Positions 1-7,731 of a DNA stretch of 34,608 nt are shown piece after piece. Below the pieces are notes generated by a model. That model ran no database searches, had not been told where the DNA came from, and saw only the letters and a program-made list of their open reading frames with translations. The DNA lies in the NCBI RefSeq assembly GCF_947628055.1, contig NZ_CANQYJ010000014.1, positions 1-34,608 on the forward strand, written 5' to 3'. Source of the DNA: an uncultured Rikenella sp. Its GTDB lineage: Bacteria; Bacteroidota; Bacteroidia; Bacteroidales; Rikenellaceae. Within the stretch, counting starts at the first letter, position 1; each line of letters opens with the position of its first letter. The translations under genes and the position numbers were made by a program.

Positions 1-65
1 GCGATTTATTTCCATGGGGGCGGAGGGGGGAGGAACGGGGCGCTTCACACTCCTATCCTTACCTC

Positions 66-521
66 CTACTCCCGTACACAGCGTACTGAAAAACCGAAAG
101 CGCGAGGATCATCGGCTGCTACATAAAAGATGCCCAGATAGAATCCGGAGTCATTGCCCTCGGTGCCGTTCGTCCCTGAATACCAAATAAAATGACCATT
201 CCCCGATTCATAAAAAGTCCCTGTCGAAGGATATCGCATTCCTGTAGCCGGGTACCACGCCGACCCGCCATAAGTCTCGGGAGCCGACCAGGTACGGCCT
301 CCGGACGGACCGACGTCCGTACCATTCCACGGCCCGTTTGCCATCGTAAATGCACTCCACAGGCTCGCCTGTTCTTTCCCGTTTTTCGGCACCCGCCAGC
401 CTGCCGGACAGGGGTCGAACAAAGTCTTTACCCCGTCCCGCCAAAGTTCGTCGTTCTGCGGAAATGTCCAGTCAGACTGCGCCGTTCCGAAATAGAACGC
501 GACGGGGTTGCGTTTATTCAT
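66..521 (-). pseudogene. C-terminal fragment of a FISUMP-like (Fibrobacter succinogenes major paralogous domain) surface protein
   Basis: 151-aa ORF with the typical 'LWxDG-KTLFDPCPAGWRVP ... GFSVRCVRE' C-terminal module. No signal peptide or N-terminal domains; it starts right after a terminator hairpin. Confidence 0.55.
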
Positions 522-529
522 AAAAGACA

Positions 530-558
530 GGCCGTTTTTCCGTATCGGAAAAACGGCC
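530..558 (-). terminator. Rho-independent terminator of the histone-like gene
   Basis: Perfect 13-bp inverted repeat ggccgtttttccg-tat-cggaaaaacggcc with a T-rich tail on the minus strand. Confidence 0.75.
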
Positions 559-584
559 CGCTTGCCATATACATCAAAAATAGA

Positions 585-761
585 TTATTTCTTGGATGCT
601 TCGAGCGATACCTGACGGAACTCCTTCATCAGCTTGGTCAGTTCCAGCGTTGCTTTTCTGGCACGGGTACCGGCAGCTTTGTTCCCTTTTTCGTACTGCT
701 GCATAGCATTTTCCTGAAAATTCGCGATTTCCGCAGCGATCTTTTTGAGTAATTCTTCCAT
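585..761 (-). CDS. Histone H1-like (Hc1-type) small basic protein, 58 aa
   Basis: Hand translation: MEELLKKIAAEIANFQENAMQQYEKGNKAAGTRARKATLELTKLMKEFRQVSLEASKK*. 'KGNKAAGTRARKA' is typical of Bacteroidota histone H1-like proteins. Too short for the supplied ORF track. Confidence 0.85.
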   Translation of the reverse strand: MEELLKKIAAEIANFQENAMQQYEKGNKAAGTRARKATLELTKLMKEFRQVSLEASKK

Positions 762-1134
762 AATGATTTGTTTAAGTTTTCGGAGTTCAAAAATACGAAA
801 ATCCTTGTAAAAACAAGCGTCCCGACAACATCCTGCGAAAAAAAGTCAGAAACCGGCACCCGCATTGACGATTTCGCTCCATTCTACCCATCGGTTGCCC
901 CGAAAGCCTTGGTCAAGGCCGACGCGGAAGAATGGAACATGGAGATTCGGTGTATCGCTTGGAATATCAAGGGTTATCACATCTGCCGGATGCGCAATCC
1001 GGCGAAAGATAGCATTTTAATTCGTGCCGCGTACTTCGTTCCATGGATTTTCCGCCGAATCCCCTTTCCGTCTCGTACAGGCAGTAAGGCTAAAAGGCAT
1101 AAATACCTTGCATATGCCCTCTGCGTGAAATCAA

Positions 1135-1168
1135 AATACGCATATAATCGACTGATTATATGCGTATT
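1135..1168 (-). terminator. Terminator downstream of tRNA-Leu
   Basis: Perfect 15-bp inverted repeat aatacgcatataatc-gact-gattatatgcgtatt, followed by T residues on the minus strand. Confidence 0.6.
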
Positions 1169-1170
1169 CG

Positions 1171-1255
1171 TACTCCGGGCGGGACTTGAACCCGCACAGC
1201 CGAAAATGGCCAAAGGATTTTAAGTCCTTCGTGTCTACCATTCCACCACCGGAGC
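1171..1255 (-). tRNA. tRNA-Leu (anticodon UAA)
   Basis: Reverse complement GCTCCGGTGGTGGAATGGTAGACAC...GGACTTAAAATCC...GGTTCAAGTCCCGCCCGGAGTA: acceptor stem, long variable arm, T-loop and TAA anticodon. Confidence 0.93.
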
Positions 1256-1444
1256 CCAATTTGCGACCCTGCTTTTCCGGGCATGGGTTCGACTTTCGGT
1301 GCGAAGGTAGCGATTCCAGCCCGAACCCGCAAATTAATTTGTCTTCGCGCACGCCCCCATACCCAGCGTGCCGCTAATGCCGTTTTTTAAGATAAATCGT
1401 TATCTTTACCCGAAACAGAAAACCAAAAACCTACCTGATCCGAT

Positions 1445-3958
1445 ATGAAAAAGAAAAATTATCTGTTACCGGCGATCATGGGGCTGCTGTGCGTCAGTAC
1501 GCTTTCGGCGCAGGTGCGGCGCGAGTTCCTGCTCGAACGGGGGTGGAAATTCACCCGTACGGACGATTCGCTGGCCGTGAGGCCGGAATTCGACGACAGC
1601 CGCTGGCAGAGCGTGACCGTGCCGCACGACTGGGCGATTTACGGGCCTTTCAACCCGAACAACGACAAACAAAACGTGGCCATCGTGCAGGACGGACAGT
1701 TAGAGCCGAGCGAACATGCGGGGCGGACAGGCGGGCTGCCGTTCGTGGGGACAGGCTGGTACCGGACGCGGTTCGACGTGCCGGAGCTCGGCGGCAAACG
1801 GGAGAAACGGGTAGCTCTGCTGTTCGACGGGGCGATGAGCGGGGCGCAGGTGTGGATCAACGGGAAAAGGGTAGGGGAGTGGCCCTATGGGTACAATTCG
1901 TTCTATTTCGACGTGACGCCGTACTTGCATGCGGACGGGATGGGGAACGTGCTGGCCGTGCGGCTGGAAAACCTGCCCGAGTCATCGCGGTGGTATCCGG
2001 GGGCGGGACTTTACCGGAACGTGCACGTGATCGTTAATGAGGCGGCGCATATCCCGGTGTGGGGGACTTGTGTGACGACCCCCGTGGTGAACGACCGTTT
2101 CGCCCGGGTGCGGGTCAGGACGGAAACCGTCTTGCCGGCCGAGGTCGCTCCGGATCGCTACCGGTTGGAGACCGAATTGCGGGACAGTTCCGGACGAGCG
2201 GTGGCGAAAGCCGTTTCCCGTCTGAGCGGATACGACGAGGGAACTTTTTCGCAGGATTTCGTGATCGATCGTCCTGTGCTGTGGGATTTGGATCATCCGG
2301 TGCTCTACACGGCGGTGTCGAGACTTTACGACGGCGACGAACTGACCGATGAGTACAGCACGCCGTTCGGCATCCGGACGATCGAGATACGACCGGACGA
2401 CGGATTCTACCTCAACGGCAGGAAGACGGTCTTCAAGGGGGTTTGCAATCATCACGACTTGGGGCCGCTGGGGGCGGCGGTGAACGAGGCGGCGATCCGG
2501 CGCCAGGTGCGGATTCTGAAAGATATGGGGGCCAATGCGATCCGCACGTCGCACAACATGCCGGCGCCGGAGCTGGTGCGGGCTTGCGACGAGATGGGGA
2601 TGATGCTGATGGTCGAGACGTTCGACGAGTGGAGGTCGCCGAAGTGCCAGAACGGGTATAACCGGCTGTTCGACGAGTGGGCGGAAAAGGATCTGGTGAA
2701 CGTGATCCGCCATTACCGCAATTCGCCGAGCGTCGTGATGTGGTGCATCGGCAACGAGGTGCCGGAACAGGGGATGGAACATGGGGCGAAGATTGCGCGG
2801 TGGCTGCAGGACATTGCGCACCGCGAAGACCCGACGCGGCCGGTGACGCAGGGGATGGACAATCCGGGGGCGGTGATCAACAACAACTTTGGGGCGGTGA
2901 TGGATGTGGCGGGCTTCAACTACCGGCCGTTCATGTATCCGGAGAACTACCGCAAGCTGCCGCAGCGGATTATTCTGGGGACGGAGACGGCTTCGACGGT
3001 CAGTTCGCGCGGGGTGTACAAATTCCCGGTGGTTCGGGCGGCGATGAAGACCTACCCGGATCATCAGGCTTCGTCTTACGATGTGGAGCACTGCGGCTGG
3101 TCGAACCTGCCGGAGGACGATTTCATCCAGCACGAGGATCTGCCGTATGCGATCGGGGAGTTCGTCTGGACGGGTTTCGACTATCTGGGCGAGCCGACGC
3201 CGTATTATACGAACTGGCCGAGCCACAGCTCGCTGTTCGGGATCGTCGATCTGGCGGGGATTCCGAAAGACCGCTACTATTTGTACCGCAGCCACTGGAA
3301 TCCGAGGGCGGAGACGCTGCATATCCTGCCGCACTGGAGTTGGCCGAAGGAGCGGGTGGGGGATACGATTCCGGTGTTCGTCTATACGAATTATCCGTCG
3401 GTCGAACTGTTTATCAACGGGGTGAGCCAGGGGATTCGGACGAAGGACACGACGATCCGGGTGGAAGGGTCGTATACGAAGGAGGCGCAGGCGTCGTTCG
3501 AGCGGCAGAAGCGTTATCGGCTGATGTGGATGGATACGCGGTACGAGCCGGGGACGGTGCGTGCGGTGGCTTACGATTCGACGGGCCGCGCGGTGGCGGC
3601 CGAGGAGATACGGACGGCGGGCAAACCGTATCGCATTGAATTGACGGCGGATCGGACGGTGCTGGCGGCGACGGGCAAGGACTTGGCGTTTATCCGTGTG
3701 CAGGTGGTGGACAAGGAGGGGAATCTCTGTCCGGACGATACGCGCGAGGTGAAGTTTACGGTCAAGGGGGCTGGGAAGTTCCGGGCGGCGGCGAACGGCA
3801 ATCCGGCGTCGCTGGAGCTGTTCCACCTGCCGCAGATGAAGCTGTTCAGCGGCCAGCTGACGGCGATCGTGCAGAGTGCGGAAGACCCGGGCGAGATTGT
3901 GTTCGAGGCGTCGGCGCCGGGCGTCAGGGGGGCAAAACTGACGTTGCAGAGCAAATAA
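1445..3958 (+). CDS. Glycoside hydrolase family 2 beta-galactosidase-like, secreted
   Basis: 837 aa; signal peptide; 'VPHDWAIYGPF', 'NAIRTSHNMPAPE', acid/base motif 'MWCIGNE', nucleophile region 'ILGTETAS'. Confidence 0.93.
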   Translation: MKKKNYLLPAIMGLLCVSTLSAQVRREFLLERGWKFTRTDDSLAVRPEFDDSRWQSVTVPHDWAIYGPFNPNNDKQNVAIVQDGQLEPSEHAGRTGGLPFVGTGWYRTRFDVPELGGKREKRVALLFDGAMSGAQVWINGKRVGEWPYGYNSFYFDVTPYLHADGMGNVLAVRLENLPESSRWYPGAGLYRNVHVIVNEAAHIPVWGTCVTTPVVNDRFARVRVRTETVLPAEVAPDRYRLETELRDSSGRAVAKAVSRLSGYDEGTFSQDFVIDRPVLWDLDHPVLYTAVSRLYDGDELTDEYSTPFGIRTIEIRPDDGFYLNGRKTVFKGVCNHHDLGPLGAAVNEAAIRRQVRILKDMGANAIRTSHNMPAPELVRACDEMGMMLMVETFDEWRSPKCQNGYNRLFDEWAEKDLVNVIRHYRNSPSVVMWCIGNEVPEQGMEHGAKIARWLQDIAHREDPTRPVTQGMDNPGAVINNNFGAVMDVAGFNYRPFMYPENYRKLPQRIILGTETASTVSSRGVYKFPVVRAAMKTYPDHQASSYDVEHCGWSNLPEDDFIQHEDLPYAIGEFVWTGFDYLGEPTPYYTNWPSHSSLFGIVDLAGIPKDRYYLYRSHWNPRAETLHILPHWSWPKERVGDTIPVFVYTNYPSVELFINGVSQGIRTKDTTIRVEGSYTKEAQASFERQKRYRLMWMDTRYEPGTVRAVAYDSTGRAVAAEEIRTAGKPYRIELTADRTVLAATGKDLAFIRVQVVDKEGNLCPDDTREVKFTVKGAGKFRAAANGNPASLELFHLPQMKLFSGQLTAIVQSAEDPGEIVFEASAPGVRGAKLTLQSK

Positions 3959-4021
3959 GAAGCATCCGCCTATCTGCTCCCTGCGATGATTAGACGAAAC
4001 TGACATTGCAGAGCAAATAAG
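3935..4021 (+). repeat. Degenerate tandem duplication of the GH2 3' end
   Basis: aaactgacgttgcagagcaaataag (3935-3959) recurs 62 bp later as aaactgacattgcagagcaaataag (3997-4021), 24/25 identical including the stop codon. Confidence 0.8.
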
Positions 4022-4074
4022 GTTTGTCGCTGGTCTGCTATCCGGGGTCAGGCGGTTTGTCTCGGGAATCGAAA

Positions 4075-4100
4075 CGGGCGGGGAGAGGACTCCCCGCCCG
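4075..4100 (+). terminator. Rho-independent terminator
   Basis: cgggcgggga-gaggac-tccccgcccg followed by ttgtttt. Confidence 0.75.
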
Positions 4101-4136
4101 TTGTTTTGATGCGATTTTACCCCCCCCAAAAAAAGA

Positions 4137-4167
4137 AATCCCTGCAAATGAATCATTTGCAGGGATT
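4137..4167 (-). terminator. Terminator of tRNA-Ser
   Basis: 15-nt perfect inverted arms aatccctgcaaatga/tcatttgcagggatt; the minus-strand tail includes a T7 run. Confidence 0.7.
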
Positions 4168-4190
4168 CCCCATTTTACTTATCGCCTTGG

Positions 4191-4277
4191 CGGAGAGATA
4201 GGGATTCGAACCCTAGGTACAGTTGCCCGTACACCGCATTTCGAGTGCGGCCCGATCGACCACTCCGGCATCTCTCC
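4191..4277 (-). tRNA. tRNA-Ser (anticodon CGA)
   Basis: Reverse complement GGAGAGATGCCGGAGTGGTCGATCGGGCCGCACTCGAAATGCGG...GGTTCGAATCCCTATCTCTCCG: class II tRNA with anticodon CGA. Confidence 0.93.
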
Positions 4278-4517
4278 AGTCAGAACAAAAACACCGCTCA
4301 CCAAACCGGTATTTTCCATTCGGGAGACAAAGGTACTGCTTTTTTTTATCTTCCCAAATCTTGCAAGTGATTTAATCCCGAAAAAATCATAAATCACTCC
4401 GCATCGCTGTGTAAAGCATAGCTCCGAACGGATTCCGCCGCCGATTTACCTTTCGGAGTGAAAGAATCCGATCGAATCGTTGGCATTCCGGCTGCTAATT
4501 CTTATTTTCGGGGCACC

Positions 4518-5210
4518 ATGCAGACACAGGATTCGACATACCCCATCCATATTTACGTTCTCGAACTGGAGGATGATTTTTGGTACGTGGGCAAAACTCA
4601 CCATCCCCAATCCCGCTTTTGGCAGCACACGCACGGCAAGGGAGCTGAATGGACGAAACTGCACAAGGTAGTGCGATGCGCAGAACGGCAGGTTTTTTAT
4701 GTAGAAACGGAATACGACGAAGACAAATACGAAAACCAGACTACGATCGAATGGATGGAGCGCCGAGGGTGGCAACAGGTGCGGGGCGGGTTGTGGTGCG
4801 AGGTGTCGGACGAAAAGACGCTCCGGAAACTCCACCGGTACGGCTATTTCAAGCAAGTCAAGGTTTCGCGTCAGCAGTTCGCTCCCCAATCGCTGGTGCG
4901 TTATGTGCTGGAACTCAGGGACGGGAAGTATTTCGTAGGTTACACGCGCGACCTGAGGCGCACATTGCGCAAACACGAATACGGCCGGGGGACGGAATGG
5001 ACTAAAAAATACAAACCCTTGGGATTGGTGAGTGCCGAACCGTTCGAGACGCCGAGCGGGACGATCCGCAACCAGCGGGACGTCGATCCGTTAGTAATCG
5101 AGTGCTTTCGCCGCTACGGATGCGAGAATGTCCGCGGGGGTTCGTTTTCCGCTGTCGACGAGGATGAACATTTAGAGGCCCTTATCAAATACGGGATCGA
5201 AATCGATTAA
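4518..5210 (+). CDS. Tandem GIY-YIG-like domain protein
   Basis: Two internal repeats: 'IYVLELEDDFWYVGKTHHPQSRFWQHTHGKGAEWT' and 'RYVLELRDGKYFVGYTRDLRRTLRKHEYGRGTEWT', each followed by an 'xVRGGxxxxV' motif. Start uncertain (4458 or 4518). Confidence 0.75.
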   Translation: MQTQDSTYPIHIYVLELEDDFWYVGKTHHPQSRFWQHTHGKGAEWTKLHKVVRCAERQVFYVETEYDEDKYENQTTIEWMERRGWQQVRGGLWCEVSDEKTLRKLHRYGYFKQVKVSRQQFAPQSLVRYVLELRDGKYFVGYTRDLRRTLRKHEYGRGTEWTKKYKPLGLVSAEPFETPSGTIRNQRDVDPLVIECFRRYGCENVRGGSFSAVDEDEHLEALIKYGIEID

Positions 5211-5244
5211 CGGCGGCTTCCGAATCCCGGGAATATCCGCCGTT
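5209..5244 (+). terminator. Probable terminator
   Basis: aacggcgg...ccgccgtt stem-loop overlapping the stop codon; weak T tail. Confidence 0.45.
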
Positions 5245-5500
5245 TCAAAAAACGGATCCGGAATCCGTACATGTTTCCGGTCGCCTCGGTCGGGGCAATC
5301 GAACAGCGGGGATCGAACGAATCAATGCGATGACCAGGCGACACCTCCACGAAGCAAACCATGCGAACGGTCTTGACGAGCCGAGGTGAAGACGTCCGGA
5401 AAACGACGAAAAACCCTATCAAGAACATCCGGGGATTATTCCGACTTCGACTTGACGGCCGTCTCCCCGGTCAGCACCCGGAAACCGGCCGCCGGCAACT

Positions 5501-6451
5501 TTACTTGACCGAACCTACCGGTTCAAGCCCGTACTTAGATTGCGAGCCTGCCGGCATCCAGTGGAGCAGGTAGAATTTTCCCGATTTCCGCTCCGCCACG
5601 AGCGGCGCTATTTCCTCCAGCAACTTCCATTCAAACGGCGACACCGTCTCCAGACACCGGTCGAGCTGCGCCTTGTCGTTCGTCCCCCACACCAGCGGCA
5701 TCAACTTCACCTCTTTCCATATCTGCCGTTTTTCGTCCAGGTCGTCATACTCCGCCGCGCACGGCATCCGGTCGCCCTTTTTATAAGACCAGTCGCCGCA
5801 ACCCACCGTGTACAGCATGCAAGCCCATTTGCCTTCCACTTTGCGGAACCGGTCGTGCACCTTTTTCCAGTAATCTTCCCGGATTTTTTCCGCTTCGTCC
5901 TTCAGGGAGCCGGGCCATTTCGCGATGTACTCCCGCCACACCTCCGTCCACTTTTCGTCCGCTACCGCCATGACCTGCTTATACTCTTTTCCGGGCATCC
6001 GATCGCTGCCGTTGAAATAACGGCAGAACCTGCGGCCCGGCGCACCGACATTCACCAACACCGCGATTTTCAGCGGGTTTTCGCTCACTACCACGGCCCC
6101 CGCCACCAGCGCCTCGCCGTACATCCGGCACCGCTCGCCTCCGAACAGATACCACAACTCCGTCGTGCCGACCCAAAATCCCATCAACGACACGAGCCCG
6201 GAGATCACTCCCAGCACCGTCCCCCACCATGCCCCCTGCCCGAACAGCCATACGCACAGCGCCCCCATCATCACCCCGATGACCAGACACGTCACCTCCA
6301 CGTGCCAGTCCGACCGCAGGTACAGATCGTACCGGCGCACTCTTTGCGGATCAGCCGTGATATGAGAAGACCTTTCCGCCCATTTGCCGTCGGGTTGCAT
6401 CTCCGGAGCTTCCTGCTTCGGCGCCTCAATTCTCAGTTGCAAGTGTTCCAT
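5501..6451 (-). CDS. Membrane protein of unknown function, paralog B
   Basis: 316 aa; two adjacent N-terminal hydrophobic helices and a soluble domain containing 'GCGDWSYKKGDRMPC' and 'LPLVWGT'-like motifs shared with the neighbouring ORF. Confidence 0.85.
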   Translation of the reverse strand: MEHLQLRIEAPKQEAPEMQPDGKWAERSSHITADPQRVRRYDLYLRSDWHVEVTCLVIGVMMGALCVWLFGQGAWWGTVLGVISGLVSLMGFWVGTTELWYLFGGERCRMYGEALVAGAVVVSENPLKIAVLVNVGAPGRRFCRYFNGSDRMPGKEYKQVMAVADEKWTEVWREYIAKWPGSLKDEAEKIREDYWKKVHDRFRKVEGKWACMLYTVGCGDWSYKKGDRMPCAAEYDDLDEKRQIWKEVKLMPLVWGTNDKAQLDRCLETVSPFEWKLLEEIAPLVAERKSGKFYLLHWMPAGSQSKYGLEPVGSVK

Positions 6452-7506
6452 CAGAATTCCTTTTCGTCCAGTTCCACCACCGTCGTATCCTCTTCTTTGT
6501 CGTATGCCCGTTCCTCCCCCTGCGGATCCCAGCTCTCGGTTACTTCCTCCTCGGCTAATGCCTCATCGAACGACTCGATTTCGACCGTTCCGTTGGGCCG
6601 GTTATAAACGAAATAAAGCTCATCCTCGTCCATCTCTTCCGCCTTCGGCGCCAACTTATCCAGAAGCTCCCATTCAAAAGCGGGAATGGCTTCCATGCAC
6701 CGTTTCAGGTCTTCTTCGTTCCGCGTCCCCCACACCAGCGGGATCACCTCCATCATCGTCCAAATCCTCTGTTCCTCGTCCTCCGCGCCATACCCGGAAC
6801 TGCACGGCATCCGGTCGCCTTTTTTATAAGACCAGTCGCCGCTGCCCACCACATGCAGTTTGCAAGCCCAGCGTCCTACCGCATCTTTGTCCTCTCTGTA
6901 TAACCTCTTCTTGATCGGAATCCAATAACTGTCGTATAGTTCGTCTGCTCGTTCCGGCGTCTCCGCTTTCAGGTACATATCTTCCCATTCAGCGTCCCAT
7001 ATTTTCTCCGCCTCCCTCAAGGCATCCATGTATTCCTTTTTGGAAATTTCCTTTTCCCCGTCGAAATAGCGGCGGTATTCCATCTCGTGCGAAGTGCCGA
7101 TATCGGTCAGCGCCAGCACGGTCAGCGGCTCTTCGCGCACCACCACCGCCCCGATCAGCAGCGAATCATCGTACATTTCCGCCCGGCCACTCCCGAGCAG
7201 ATAACGCAGCTCCCCGATCTTGAACCACAACAGGGCCCCCGCCGCCGCACCCACCAGCACTCCCGACACGATCCCCCACCACGTCAGACACCAGATCAGA
7301 GCCGCTGCTGCCGCCGCCAGCCCTACGCCGACAGCCAGCAACAGAAACGCATTCTTTGCATCGTGACGCAAGGCCCGGTCGTATTTCCAGATCCGTTTCC
7401 GTTCTACCCGAATATGCGCCGCGCGTTCAGCTCGGGTTCCGTTCTTCGCGACCGAGCCGGCATCTCCCGGCTCGAGTTGTTCTTTTTGTTTTTCCATCGA
7501 AATCAT
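6451..7506 (-). CDS. Membrane protein of unknown function, paralog A
   Basis: 351 aa; same architecture ('GSGDWSYKKGDRMPC', 'IPLVWGT'). Stop and start of the pair overlap (TGATG). Actual start may be 7494 (MEKQKEQ). Confidence 0.85.
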   Translation of the reverse strand: MISMEKQKEQLEPGDAGSVAKNGTRAERAAHIRVERKRIWKYDRALRHDAKNAFLLLAVGVGLAAAAAALIWCLTWWGIVSGVLVGAAAGALLWFKIGELRYLLGSGRAEMYDDSLLIGAVVVREEPLTVLALTDIGTSHEMEYRRYFDGEKEISKKEYMDALREAEKIWDAEWEDMYLKAETPERADELYDSYWIPIKKRLYREDKDAVGRWACKLHVVGSGDWSYKKGDRMPCSSGYGAEDEEQRIWTMMEVIPLVWGTRNEEDLKRCMEAIPAFEWELLDKLAPKAEEMDEDELYFVYNRPNGTVEIESFDEALAEEEVTESWDPQGEERAYDKEEDTTVVELDEKEF

Positions 7507-7641
7507 AGAATTGGACCGACACGCGGTCAGTAATACTTAATGAAAGACGACAAATATAAAAGCAATTACTGGAAAAATTGCAAAATTCTGTCGAAACCGC
7601 CCCATCCGGCCCGCAGAGTGTGAAAATCCCGGAAAATAGCG

Positions 7642-7649
7642 TATATTTG
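7642..7649 (+). promoter_or_regulatory. Putative Bacteroidota -7 element upstream of ppdK
   Basis: TATATTTG matches TAnnTTTG; no clear -33 TTG at the expected spacing. Confidence 0.35.
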
Positions 7650-7731
7650 CCGACACACCTTTACCGCAGGAAAGGCGGGGAAAGCATCATTACATTGATA
7701 TACAGTCAATTAATTCATAAACCACAACAAA

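Noticed and set aside
768-1223. 151-aa plus-strand ORF
   Set aside because: Runs through the tRNA-Leu gene and its terminator; no recognisable protein features.
1982-4156. 724-aa minus-strand ORF opposite the GH2 gene
   Set aside because: Arg/His/Pro-rich antisense translation typical of high-GC3 shadow ORFs; the plus strand encodes a clear GH2 protein.
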